This document shows, piece after piece, positions 43,844 to 53,278 of a stretch of DNA of 64,000 nucleotides (position 1 is its first letter; every line of letters starts with the position of its first letter). The notes under the pieces are model-generated. The model saw nothing but the letters and a program-made list of their open reading frames with translations. It was not told where the DNA came from and did not search any database. This DNA comes from an uncultured Lachnospiraceae bacterium (lineage in GTDB: Bacteria; Bacillota; Clostridia; Lachnospirales; Lachnospiraceae), in assembly GCA_910585545.1 (NCBI GenBank), contig CAJUFN010000008.1, forward strand, positions 37,558 to 101,557, in the 5' to 3' direction. The position numbers and the translations under genes were made by a program.

Positions 43844-43876
43844 CACAATATTTTTTCACTTTAAAGCATTAAATCG

Positions 43877-43905
43877 TTGACACTTTTTTTTAAATCCGAT
43901 AAAAT
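43877..43905 (+). promoter_or_regulatory. Promoter of tyrA-aroA
   Basis: TTGACA (43877-43882) and TAAAAT (43900-43905), 17-bp spacer, 46 bp before tyrA. Confidence 0.8.
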
Positions 43906-43950
43906 AAGAACATATTTTACCGATGAAAGAACGCAGAAAGGACTATCGCT

Positions 43951-45042
43951 ATGACAAAAATCGGATTTATTGGTCTTGGATTGATCGGAGGCTCTATCGC
44001 AAAAGCGATTCGCCAGTACTACCCGGACTATCAGATAATTGCTTTTGACAAAAGCAAAGAAACACTTGCTTTGGCTGTGCAGGAAGGAACGATTGACATC
44101 TCCTGCTCTTCTATCGATGAAAATTTTAAGAACTGCCGCTACATCTTTTTGTGTGCACCAGTTTCCTACAATAACGTTTATTTAAGACAACTCGTCCCTT
44201 TTCTGGATGAACAAACGATTTTAACGGATGTAGGAAGTGTAAAGACGGCTATCCACAAAGAAATAATCGCACTTGGGCTGGAAGAACATTTTATCGGTGG
44301 CCATCCAATGGCAGGTTCCGAAAAAAGCGGCTTTGTCAACTCCAAAGCTCTTTTAATTGAAAATGCTTATTTTATTCTTACTCCTTCAGCAAAAGTGTCG
44401 AAAGAGAAGACAGAAGCTTACGAACAGTTTGTCGCTTCCCTAAAAGCCCTGCCGATTATTTTAGATTACGAGCAGCATGATTTTATTACCGGAGCGATCA
44501 GCCATCTTCCGCATATCATCGCTTCGAGTCTGGTCAACTTTGTAAAGAAAAATGACAGTGACGACGGACTTATGCGCCTTCTTGCCGCAGGCGGATTTAA
44601 GGATATTACCAGAATCGCCTCCTCTTCTCCGGTGATGTGGCAGCAGATCTGCCTCTGGAACAAAGACAATCTATTGGAAATTTTAGCCCGCTATATGGAA
44701 CTTTTGCAAAATGCAGATACCCTGATCCGCAACTCTGATGAAGAGAAACTATACCATATGTTTTCTTCTTCCAGAGACTACCGCAATTCCATGCCGGAAG
44801 GTTCCGGCGGACCAATCAAAAAAGCATTTGCCATTTATTGTGATATCATTGACGAAGCAGGCGGAATCGCCACCATTGCCACGATTCTTGCTTCCAATAA
44901 TATCAGTATCAAAAATATCGGCATTATTCATAACCGTGAATTTGAGGAAGGAGTTCTTCGCATTGAGTTCTATGAAAGCGATGCTTCCAAAAGGGCAAGC
45001 GAACTTCTTCAAAAATACCGTTATGTTGTATATGAACGCTAA
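43951..45042 (+). CDS. tyrA: Prephenate dehydrogenase with ACT domain
   Basis: A 363-residue enzyme of tyrosine synthesis. The Rossmann motif GFIGLGLIGGSIAKAI is at 5-20. The prephenate site region GGHPMAGSEKSGF lies near 118-130. A C-terminal ACT domain (about 290-363, IDEAGGIATIATILASNNIS) probably senses an aromatic amino acid. It starts a short operon with aroA (35-bp gap). The ribosome site GAAAGGAC precedes the ATG. Confidence 0.94.
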   Translation: MTKIGFIGLGLIGGSIAKAIRQYYPDYQIIAFDKSKETLALAVQEGTIDISCSSIDENFKNCRYIFLCAPVSYNNVYLRQLVPFLDEQTILTDVGSVKTAIHKEIIALGLEEHFIGGHPMAGSEKSGFVNSKALLIENAYFILTPSAKVSKEKTEAYEQFVASLKALPIILDYEQHDFITGAISHLPHIIASSLVNFVKKNDSDDGLMRLLAAGGFKDITRIASSSPVMWQQICLWNKDNLLEILARYMELLQNADTLIRNSDEEKLYHMFSSSRDYRNSMPEGSGGPIKKAFAIYCDIIDEAGGIATIATILASNNISIKNIGIIHNREFEEGVLRIEFYESDASKRASELLQKYRYVVYER

Positions 45043-45077
45043 TATCAAAATTTACATCATGGAAGGAACGACTTAAA

Positions 45078-46394
45078 ATGAAATTTGAAAAAACTTCTCA
45101 TTTGCAGGGAACGATTACCGTTCCGGGAGATAAATCCATCTCCCACCGCGCTGTAATGTTCGGCGCTCTTGCAAGAGGAACTACTACCATTACAAATTTT
45201 CTCCAAGGCGCTGACTGCCTTGCTACCATTGACTGTTTCAGGAAAATGGGAATTGAAATTGAAAATGACGGCGAGACTGTACATGTCCACGGAAAAGGCC
45301 TTCGTGGTCTTACCGCTCCGAAAGATACTTTATATACCGGCAACAGCGGTACCACAACAAGACTAATTGCCGGAATACTTTCGGGTCAACCGTTTGCAAC
45401 CACGCTATCGGGTGATGAATCCTTGAATTCACGTCCGATGGAACGAATTATGAAACCGCTTTCTAAGATGGGCGCAGATATCAAAAGTGTACTTGACAAT
45501 AACTGCGCGCCCCTTAAAATTACTCCGGCTTCTTTGCACGGTGCACATTATGAATCACCGGTAGCCTCTGCACAGGTAAAGTCTGCCTGTCTGCTGGCAG
45601 GACTTTACGCCGATAGCGAAACATCAGTCACAGAACCAACTTTAAGCAGGAATCATACGGAATTGATGCTCTCCTCTTTTGGAGCGGATATCACTTCTTC
45701 CATTCATGAGACCACCGGTAAAGCGACCGCCTGCATCAAACCTTGCAGCGAATTGTACGCAAAAGATATTCTCGTCCCAGGAGATATTTCTTCTGCCGCA
45801 TATTTTATTGCAGCAGGACTTTTGATTCCAAATTCCAAGATCCTGATCCAAAATGTAGGAATCAACCCGACGCGGGCTGGAATCTTAAAAGTGTGCGAGG
45901 ATATGGGTGCGGATATCACATATCTGAACAAAAAAGAAGACGGTGAACCAACCGCAGATATTTTGGTACGCACAAGCAAACTGCACGGCGTTACCATCCA
46001 GGGCTCCATCATCCCAACCTTAATCGATGAGATTCCGATCATTGCCATCATGGCAGCCCATGCCGAAGGCGAAACTATCATACGCGATGCCGCAGAACTC
46101 AAGGTCAAAGAGACTGACCGCATTCATACGATTACCGAAAATCTTACAAAAATGGGAGGTAACATTGTTCCAACCAACGACGGTATGATTATCCAAGGAG
46201 GTTCTTCGCTGCACGGCGCACATATCAACAGCTATCTGGATCACCGCATCGCTATGGCATTCGCTATCGCAGGACTGACTGCAGACGGCACAACCACCAT
46301 CGAAGGAGAAGAATGCGTAGATGTAAGCTATCCGGAATTTTACGAAACTCTGGATGGGCTAATGCCAGTGCGTATTCCGCGGAGCGTTTTATGA
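45078..46394 (+). CDS. aroA: 5-enolpyruvylshikimate-3-phosphate synthase
   Basis: A 438-residue EPSP synthase, joining shikimate-3-phosphate and PEP. N-terminal PGDKSISHRAVMFGALARG, the substrate loop TGNSGTTTRLIAGIL (near 91) and the C-terminal DHRIAMAFAIAGL (near 390) are intact. The native sequence appears to end near YPEFYETLDGL; the last residues MPVRIPRSVL and the TGA stop are encoded by the core and stem III of partial repeat A5. GGAAGG lies before the ATG. It is downstream of tyrA. Confidence 0.95.
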   Translation: MKFEKTSHLQGTITVPGDKSISHRAVMFGALARGTTTITNFLQGADCLATIDCFRKMGIEIENDGETVHVHGKGLRGLTAPKDTLYTGNSGTTTRLIAGILSGQPFATTLSGDESLNSRPMERIMKPLSKMGADIKSVLDNNCAPLKITPASLHGAHYESPVASAQVKSACLLAGLYADSETSVTEPTLSRNHTELMLSSFGADITSSIHETTGKATACIKPCSELYAKDILVPGDISSAAYFIAAGLLIPNSKILIQNVGINPTRAGILKVCEDMGADITYLNKKEDGEPTADILVRTSKLHGVTIQGSIIPTLIDEIPIIAIMAAHAEGETIIRDAAELKVKETDRIHTITENLTKMGGNIVPTNDGMIIQGGSSLHGAHINSYLDHRIAMAFAIAGLTADGTTTIEGEECVDVSYPEFYETLDGLMPVRIPRSVL

Positions 46395-46426
46395 TATAGG
46401 AAAGTACGAACTTTCCTATATCATAA
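46366..46426 (+). repeat. Intergenic repeat A, partial copy A5 fused to aroA
   Basis: It matches repeat A from CAGTGCG through stem III (GATATAGGAAAGT/ACTTTCCTATATC). Stems I and II are missing. The first 29 bp are coding sequence for the aroA C-terminus and include its stop. Confidence 0.9.
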
Positions 46427-46438
46427 TCTCATTATTTT

Positions 46439-47611
46439 TTAATAATATCTCACGCTTACTTTCTTCCCAAGTTTCCCTACCACTTCTTCTATCTGCTTTA
46501 CCAGATTTTTTCTCATCACAAGTTCAAAGGACAATGCCTTATCCTGATATGCTTCATTGGTTGCGGTCCCAACAAAAAGATGTAATTCTGTACAATCTTC
46601 TATAATTAATTTCGTCAGTTTTGATGCGCCGTTATCTTTATCCAGCTCTTCAAAGAATTCCACATCAAAATCACCGCTTTCGTATTGCTGCAAAAGGCTT
46701 ATGCTTTTTCCAAGTGTCAATGCTCCCTCGGTTACAAGGTCAATACCTTCTATGGAAGCCGTCGGCGGCACCGACATGTCTACGTAATTCACAGATGTAA
46801 CAATGTCTTTTTTTAATATACGAGCCGCAATATTGGCGCTCGTTCCGCCCGCAATCACCTTTTTCCCTTCCTGTGCCATAAATTCGTGTATGATACGCTC
46901 ATCATCTTCTTTGTTCTTCGGCGGTCCGGTGAAAATATTTACTGCCTTTCTTGCAATCACTTTTGCCACGGCAATCGTTGTATCATCTCCCGGTCTTTCC
47001 TCATACAAATCATTACACGCATCGCTTAGCATCGCGGCAAGCCGTGATGCAGACATGGTTCTTTTTGTACACTTCAATGTATACTCCGCCATATCTTTCC
47101 AAGTCCATCCAAAATTCAGAAGTTCGCCTGCCCCGGCATAGATCACACCATCACTCATCAGAACAAAACAATCATTAAGTCTTACCTGAAAACGATATTC
47201 GTGAATCGTTTTTCCCTCTATCGTACGCTCCTCATAAGGATAATGGATAATTTTTCCGTCACGTACAAAGACACATCCCGGATTATCGAATTCCACCAGA
47301 TACGCTTCTCCATTATTGAAAATCTGCAGGATACTAAATGTCGCATATGCCACTTTACGCACCTTGCATACGGGAAGTGTTTTGGCAATCGTCTCTACAC
47401 AAGACTCAATCGTCGCCCCATTTAAAAGCATAGTTCCAAGAATCTTAGACGTCAACGTTGCCAAAATATTCGCTTTCACACCGCTGCCCATCCCATCTGC
47501 CAGAATAACAATATCAGAATCCTTTGTTTTCACAACTTCCACTTTATCTCCACACAGTTCTTCTCTGTGCTTATTGAGGCTCTTCCAGAAAATATCTACA
47601 CTTACGCTCAT
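46439..47611 (-). CDS. PP2C-like (SpoIIE family) serine/threonine phosphatase
   Basis: A 390-residue protein. Residues 1-210 form a PP2C/SpoIIE domain with the metal motif DSDIVILADGMGSG (near 31) and a later SDGVIYAGAG; the GDDTT motif near 212 completes the site. The C-terminal 170 residues (INEFMAQEG..., GTSANIAARIL) are a separate module of unknown role. The start is ATG 47611, six bases after GAGAGGGGG; the gene overlaps the hydS stop region. It lies directly downstream of hydS, so it is likely its output partner. Confidence 0.88.
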   Translation of the reverse strand: MSVSVDIFWKSLNKHREELCGDKVEVVKTKDSDIVILADGMGSGVKANILATLTSKILGTMLLNGATIESCVETIAKTLPVCKVRKVAYATFSILQIFNNGEAYLVEFDNPGCVFVRDGKIIHYPYEERTIEGKTIHEYRFQVRLNDCFVLMSDGVIYAGAGELLNFGWTWKDMAEYTLKCTKRTMSASRLAAMLSDACNDLYEERPGDDTTIAVAKVIARKAVNIFTGPPKNKEDDERIIHEFMAQEGKKVIAGGTSANIAARILKKDIVTSVNYVDMSVPPTASIEGIDLVTEGALTLGKSISLLQQYESGDFDVEFFEELDKDNGASKLTKLIIEDCTELHLFVGTATNEAYQDKALSFELVMRKNLVKQIEEVVGKLGKKVSVRYY

Positions 47612-47612
47612 C

Positions 47613-49325
47613 TTATTCCCCCTCTCCATCAAAGAGAATGGAATCTCTTAATTTGGAAAGCGTTACCTTTGTCTCCGCAGTTGTCTCTCCCAGCAGGCCT
47701 GCGATTTCCTGTGCAACCATCATCTGTTTATCAATAACTGCCTGCGCCATTTCAACTGTCTCCATCTTAAGCTGATAACGTTTCAGTTTAGCCTCTTCTT
47801 CTTTCGTAATATCCTGATAGATCACAAGTACTGCATCTTGCTCTTCTATATATACAAGAATTTCAAGCGCTGTCATACGAAGCGTTTCAATGGATACTTT
47901 TTTATTCGTAATTGACTTTTTCGCATCAAATATCTCTTCAATATCCGTCACATCCATAAATTCAAACAAATATCGCTCCAATGCCTCTTCTCTGGAAATT
48001 TCCAGTGCCGTCTGTGCCCTTTTATTACATTCCTGGATACGCAATTGTCTGTCTACGATAAATATAAGATTCGGTGTTTCATCCATGACTACGTTTGCCA
48101 TTGTTTCCGCACGTGCAATCGCATATGGAAGACACATACCAAGCTCTGCTTTTTTTTGATAAACAGCTCTGGCTTTCTCTCTACACGTTGGATAGCCGCA
48201 GGCACCGCAATTCAGCTCATCGGTTTGGGTGTATTTCCCAGTCGCTTTTAAAATCTGTTTGATATCTTCCTCACTAGGTTCTTCCATCTTAGGACGCCGC
48301 TCATAAAAGAGTTTGTCCATCGCAACATCGACCGTTGATTTTTCTGCTGCTTCTGTATGTTTCACTTCTCGTTCCATTTTTACTTTCGCCAGCGCCTGTG
48401 AATGACTCCATCGCCCGGAGGCAGGCCCTTTCACGCAGCCGCCTTCACATACATTCGCCTCAATAAAGCAGCCCTTCAACTCACCCTTTTCCATACTCTC
48501 AAAAAGCTGCATACAATGTTTTAGTCCATCCACCGCTACTTTATGGTAAGTCTCGCAAAGTTCTCCCGCAAGTACTGCCTTCGTCACCCCGCCGCTTATC
48601 GGATAAAGCTGGTTGACTGCCGGACTTGGATTGCTCATCGGTTTTTCTTCGCAACGGCAAATGTCAATTTTCTCTGCCGATAACCATTGCAGCACTTCTT
48701 CAAACGTCAGAATCGCGTTAATGGCTCCCTCTACTCTTTCATCTCCGATCGCTTCTTGCTTCTTGGCAATACACGGCCCTAAAAATACTACCTTTACATC
48801 CTCGCCATACATGCTTTTGATCATACGTCCATGTGCGATCATCGGAGATACCACCGGTGCCATCATAGGTGCCAGAGACGGATAATACTTTTCGATCAAA
48901 TCGTTGACACTCGGACAACAGGTTGTAATGATGTTTTCCATCTCACCTGCTTTCAGAAGTTTTCGGTATTCTTCGGTCACCAGCGCAGCGCCTTCCGCCG
49001 TCTCCCTTACCTCTGAAAATCCAAGTTTTAGCAATGCGTCCACTACCTGTCCTGGCCTTTCATAAGGAAACACGCCAAGATATGACGGTGCGATCGAGAT
49101 CACCGTCCGAAGGCCATCTCTTAGATACCCTTTCACCCTTAGCATATCACTTGCAAATGTTTTCGCATTCTGCGGACATACTTCCAGGCAATGACCGCAA
49201 TGAATACAGTTCTCCGGTATGATATGTGCCTGTTCATTTTTTACAAGAATTGCCTTTACATCACAATAACGTACGCATTTATAGCAATGTCTGCATCTGG
49301 CATCCTTAAAATCAATTACCTTCAT
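47613..49325 (-). CDS. hydS: Sensory [FeFe]-hydrogenase-like protein with PAS domain
   Basis: A 570-residue protein. Two [4Fe-4S] motifs start it (CRHCYKCVRYC and CIHCGHCLEVCP). The H-cluster domain keeps cysteine loops TTCCPS, GPCIAKKQE and VCEGGCVKG. A Fes-type cluster motif CGACGYPTCREKA is near 391 and a PAS domain covers about 430-520; the C-terminus is a coiled coil. This layout is typical of putative H2-sensing (group C) hydrogenases. It lies between hydA and the phosphatase gene, on the same strand. Confidence 0.88.
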   Translation of the reverse strand: MKVIDFKDARCRHCYKCVRYCDVKAILVKNEQAHIIPENCIHCGHCLEVCPQNAKTFASDMLRVKGYLRDGLRTVISIAPSYLGVFPYERPGQVVDALLKLGFSEVRETAEGAALVTEEYRKLLKAGEMENIITTCCPSVNDLIEKYYPSLAPMMAPVVSPMIAHGRMIKSMYGEDVKVVFLGPCIAKKQEAIGDERVEGAINAILTFEEVLQWLSAEKIDICRCEEKPMSNPSPAVNQLYPISGGVTKAVLAGELCETYHKVAVDGLKHCMQLFESMEKGELKGCFIEANVCEGGCVKGPASGRWSHSQALAKVKMEREVKHTEAAEKSTVDVAMDKLFYERRPKMEEPSEEDIKQILKATGKYTQTDELNCGACGYPTCREKARAVYQKKAELGMCLPYAIARAETMANVVMDETPNLIFIVDRQLRIQECNKRAQTALEISREEALERYLFEFMDVTDIEEIFDAKKSITNKKVSIETLRMTALEILVYIEEQDAVLVIYQDITKEEEAKLKRYQLKMETVEMAQAVIDKQMMVAQEIAGLLGETTAETKVTLSKLRDSILFDGEGE

Positions 49326-49477
49326 TCCCTGTCTCCCTCCAATTTTGAGTTTTCGATTTTCTTAATAATTTTAAGATTTTTTTTCGTTCATGGTCATATT
49401 TCTATCACATTTATTTCTTATACTAAATTTATCAACATAAGAAAAACAAATCTTTCTTGTTGAAAATAAAAATGAAG

Positions 49478-49517
49478 CCGGAGGACGTACACGACAACGC
49501 CTCTGTACATCTTCCGG
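49478..49517 (-). terminator. Hairpin between hydA and hydS
   Basis: CCGGAGGACGTACA/TGTACATCTTCCGG with wobble pairs, followed on the minus strand by TTCATTTTTATTTT. It may end or attenuate the hydCBA transcript before hydS. Confidence 0.55.
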
Positions 49518-49558
49518 ATTCGCCTAACAATTCAGCTTTTTGCTTTTACATAGATTTT

Positions 49559-49595
49559 CATAACAGTTCAGCCATAAATATGGCGAACTGTTATG
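49559..49595 (+). mobile_element. Minimal MITE (terminal repeats only), copy M3
   Basis: A 37-bp near-perfect palindrome. The two ends CATAACAGTTCAGCC and GGCGAACTGTTATG are the terminal inverted repeats of the MITE at 53883 brought together with the interior deleted. Confidence 0.7.
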
Positions 49596-49622
49596 ATTTT
49601 CCTCCTTTTTAACTATCTTTTA

Positions 49623-51368
49623 TCATTCGTTAATTTTTCTTGCCACATAAGTCGTATGTAAAATATGATGTGCCTTTTCGCTTCCCGGTTCTCCTAAATA
49701 CTCCTCATACAGTTTCTTTACCGAAGCATTTTCATGCGATTTACGAATCACTTTATTCTCGTCATTATCATAGAGCGCTTTCGCCCGAAGTTCCCTGATA
49801 TCCACAAAATTACGAACCTTGGAGGATACCTGTGGCTGCCCTCCGCCATTTACACATCCGCCAGGACATGCCATAATTTCGATAAAATGATACTCTGCTT
49901 CACCGGATTTCACTTTTTCCAACAATTCCCTTGCGTTGCCAAGTCCCGATGCCACCGCTACTTTCACATCCATTCCGGCTACCGGATAAGTAGCTTCTTT
50001 GATTCCCTTAATCCCACGCACTTCTTTAAACTCTAAATCCTTAAGTTCCTCACCCGTAAGTGTTTCTACCGCAGTACGAAGCGCTGCTTCCATAACGCCT
50101 CCGGTCGCACCGAAAATCACGGCTGCTCCCGTAGATTCGCCAAGCGGATGATCAAATCCTTCCTGCGGCAAATTCACAAAATCAAGTCCGCAACGTTTGA
50201 TCAGCTGTGCAAGCTCTCTTGTTGTAAGTGCAATATCCACATCCGGCACACCGGCTGCAGACTGGTCTTCTCTTCCGATTTCAAATTTTTTCGCCGTACA
50301 AGGCATCACGCTGACGCATACGATGTCTTTTGGATCCAACTCCATTTTTTCGGCATAATACGTCTTCGTCACTGCGCCAAACATCTGCTGCGGAGATTTG
50401 CAGCTGGAAAGGTTTTCAATCATTTCCGGAAAATAATGCTCGCAATACTTGATCCAGCCCGGAGAACATGATGTAATCAATGGCAATACACCGCCATTTT
50501 GTACACGGTCAAGGAACTCATGTGCCTCTTCCATAATCGTAAGGTCTGCGCTGAAATTCGTATCAAACACTTTGTCAAATCCGATTCTTCTAAGTGCCGC
50601 TGCCATTTTTCCTTCTACATCCGTTCCAATCGGATAACCGAATTCTTCACCGAGCGCCGCTCTTACTGCCGGTGCGGTCTGGACAACCACATGCTTTTGG
50701 GGATCGGCGATCGCCTCTAAAACTTCATCTATATATGACTTTTCATATAACGCGCCAGTCGGACAAACTGCGATACATTGACCACAAGACACACAACTCG
50801 TTTCACCAAGTCCCATTTCGTAAGCGGAACCGATATTCGTGGCAAATCCACGTTCATTCGCCCCAATTACTCCAATACCTTGTACATGCTCACAAGCTCC
50901 CACACAACGCCTGCACAAAATACATTTGCTATTATCACGTACCATATGTACTGCGGAATCATCAATTTCGGACGGTGTCATCTCGCCGTCAAAATAGCTT
51001 TCATCCGCTACTCCAAGCTCTTTTGACAACTGCTGCAGCTCACAGTTTCCGCTTCTTACGCAGGAGAGACACTCTCTTTTATGATTGGAAAGCAAAAGCT
51101 GTAAAGTACGCCTTCTTGATGCCAATACCTTCGGTGTATTAGTCCATACTTCCATCCCTTCATTCACAGGGTACACACAGGAAGCCACCAGTGTTCTTGC
51201 TCCTTTTACTTCTACCACACAGATACGACATGCGCCGATTTCATTGATTTCTTTCAAAAAACAGAGGGTAGGAATCTTGATACCGGCAACGTGCGCCGCC
51301 TCCAAAATGGTAGAGCCCTTTGGCACGGATATATTCATCCCGTTTATTTTCATTGTAATATTTTCCAT
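49623..51368 (-). CDS. hydA: NAD-linked [FeFe]-hydrogenase catalytic subunit
   Basis: A 581-residue hydrogenase. The N-terminal [2Fe-2S] cysteines are C36, C47, C50 and C64. An H96/C100/C103/C109 cluster and two ferredoxin [4Fe-4S] motifs follow (CILCRRCVGAC near 149 and CVSCGQCIAVC near 192). The H-cluster loops are TSCSPGW (near 299), MPCTAKKFE (C357) and MACPGGCVNGGGQP (C501, C505). The first loop has serine in place of the second cysteine of TSCCPGW. With hydB and hydC it forms a trimer that couples NADH and ferredoxin to H2. Confidence 0.94.
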   Translation of the reverse strand: MENITMKINGMNISVPKGSTILEAAHVAGIKIPTLCFLKEINEIGACRICVVEVKGARTLVASCVYPVNEGMEVWTNTPKVLASRRRTLQLLLSNHKRECLSCVRSGNCELQQLSKELGVADESYFDGEMTPSEIDDSAVHMVRDNSKCILCRRCVGACEHVQGIGVIGANERGFATNIGSAYEMGLGETSCVSCGQCIAVCPTGALYEKSYIDEVLEAIADPQKHVVVQTAPAVRAALGEEFGYPIGTDVEGKMAAALRRIGFDKVFDTNFSADLTIMEEAHEFLDRVQNGGVLPLITSCSPGWIKYCEHYFPEMIENLSSCKSPQQMFGAVTKTYYAEKMELDPKDIVCVSVMPCTAKKFEIGREDQSAAGVPDVDIALTTRELAQLIKRCGLDFVNLPQEGFDHPLGESTGAAVIFGATGGVMEAALRTAVETLTGEELKDLEFKEVRGIKGIKEATYPVAGMDVKVAVASGLGNARELLEKVKSGEAEYHFIEIMACPGGCVNGGGQPQVSSKVRNFVDIRELRAKALYDNDENKVIRKSHENASVKKLYEEYLGEPGSEKAHHILHTTYVARKINE

Positions 51369-51383
51369 AATGTCCTTCCTCCA

Positions 51384-53270
51384 TTATTCCTTGTAAATTG
51401 CACCAAAACGGCATTTTTCCATACAAGCTCCACATTTGACACATTTCTCCGGATTGATCATATGTACTTCACGCACATTTCCGATAATCGCATCATTCGG
51501 ACAGGTTCTTGCACATAATGTACATCCTTTACACTTATCCGCATCGATCTTGTATTGTAACAAATCTTTACATACCCCTGCCGGACATTTTTTATCCACA
51601 ATATGGGCAATATACTCATCTTTAAAATACCGCAGCGTAGAAATAATCGGATTCGGTGCGGTCTGACCTAATGCACATAAAGAATTTTCTTTCAAATGTT
51701 CACAGAGCTCTTCTAACTTATCCAAATCTTCCATGGTTGCTTTTCCGGCTGTGATCTTATCCAAAATCTCCAGCATACGTTTCGTTCCGACACGGCACGG
51801 AGTACATTTTCCGCAAGATTCATCTACCGTAAACTGTAAAAAGAATTTTGCAATGTCCACCATACAGCTATCCTCATCCATGACAATCAATCCGCCGGAC
51901 CCCATCATAGAGCCAATGGCAATCAAATTATCATAATCAATCGGAACATCCAAGTGTTCTGCCGGAATACAGCCGCCGGACGGTCCTCCGGTCTGTGCCG
52001 CTTTAAACTTCTTGCCATTTGGGATTCCTCCGCCAATCTCCTCCACGATTTCACGCAGTGTAGTTCCCATCGGAATCTCCACAAGCCCTGTATTATGTAT
52101 CTTTCCGCCAAGTGCAAATACTTTCGTTCCTTTTGATTTTTCCGTTCCCATGGCAGCAAACCAATCTGCTCCATTTAAGATAATCTGCGGGATATTCGCC
52201 CATGTCTCTACATTGTTCAGAATCGTTGGTTTTTCAAATAATCCTTTCACCGCAGGGAATGGAGGACGTGGTCTTGGCTCTCCTCGGTTTCCTTCAATGG
52301 AAGTCATAAGCGCCGTCTCCTCGCCGCATACGAAAGCTCCTGCACCCAGTCTTAACTCAATATCAAAATCAAATCCGGTTCCGAAAATATCTTTTCCAAG
52401 CAAACCGTATTCTCTTGCCTGTGTGATTGCAATATTCAATCTTTCTACCGCGATCGGATATTCTGCACGCACATAAATATATCCCTGATTTGCTCCGATT
52501 GCATATCCTGCTATCGCCATCGCCTCCAGAACCACATGAGGGTCGCCCTCCAGGATAGAACGGTCCATGAATGCTCCCGGATCACCTTCATCTGCATTAC
52601 AACATACATATTTCTGATCTGCTTCATTTGCTTTGGCGAACATCCACTTTCTTCCGGTCGGGAATCCTGCACCGCCTCTTCCACGAAGTCCGCTGTCCAA
52701 CATCACTTGAATGACTTCGTCCTGAGACATCTGGGTTAATACTTTTCCTAAAGCTTCATAGCCCCTTGTTCCAATATATTCTTCTATATTCTCCGGGTTG
52801 ATAACGCCGCAGTTGCGAAGCGCAATTCGTTCTTGTTTTTTATAAAAAGAAGTTTCCTGAAGCGGCAGTATTTTATCCGCTTTCACCGTCTCATCATAAA
52901 GAAGTCTTGTGACTACGCGTCCATTCAATAAATGTTCCGATACGATTTCGGGAATATCTTCTTCTTTCACCATAGAATAAAATGCACCTTCCGGATAGAC
53001 GATCATAATCGGTCCAAGCGCGCAAAGACCAAAACAGCCTGTCATGATCACATTGATTTCATCTTCCAGATGGTTTTTCTGAAGTTCTTCCTTTAACGCC
53101 TTAATAATTCTGCGGCTTCCCGATGAAGTACATCCAGTGCCTCCGCATACCAGCACATGTGCCCGATATGCTCCATACTCTTTCAAAGAGGTTTCACCAT
53201 GTGACCGAAACGCCACTTCTCCTTGTGTTTTTTCTCTGATTATTTTTAATTCTTCTAAAGATTTCATCAC
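51384..53270 (-). CDS. hydB: NADH-binding subunit of the trimeric hydrogenase (NuoF-like)
   Basis: A 628-residue protein. An N-terminal thioredoxin-like [2Fe-2S] domain has C42, C47, C79 and C83. The NuoF part has the nucleotide and FMN motif GLRGRGGAGFPTGRKW (near 196) and the [4Fe-4S] motif SCGKCTPCRVGT (near 490). Two ferredoxin motifs end it (CKGCTLCARTC and CVKCGACMEKC). It feeds electrons from NADH to hydA. It lies 8 bp after hydC and 15 bp before hydA. Confidence 0.94.
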   Translation of the reverse strand: MMKSLEELKIIREKTQGEVAFRSHGETSLKEYGAYRAHVLVCGGTGCTSSGSRRIIKALKEELQKNHLEDEINVIMTGCFGLCALGPIMIVYPEGAFYSMVKEEDIPEIVSEHLLNGRVVTRLLYDETVKADKILPLQETSFYKKQERIALRNCGVINPENIEEYIGTRGYEALGKVLTQMSQDEVIQVMLDSGLRGRGGAGFPTGRKWMFAKANEADQKYVCCNADEGDPGAFMDRSILEGDPHVVLEAMAIAGYAIGANQGYIYVRAEYPIAVERLNIAITQAREYGLLGKDIFGTGFDFDIELRLGAGAFVCGEETALMTSIEGNRGEPRPRPPFPAVKGLFEKPTILNNVETWANIPQIILNGADWFAAMGTEKSKGTKVFALGGKIHNTGLVEIPMGTTLREIVEEIGGGIPNGKKFKAAQTGGPSGGCIPAEHLDVPIDYDNLIAIGSMMGSGGLIVMDEDSCMVDIAKFFLQFTVDESCGKCTPCRVGTKRMLEILDKITAGKATMEDLDKLEELCEHLKENSLCALGQTAPNPIISTLRYFKDEYIAHIVDKKCPAGVCKDLLQYKIDADKCKGCTLCARTCPNDAIIGNVREVHMINPEKCVKCGACMEKCRFGAIYKE

Positions 53271-53278
53271 AAAACCTC

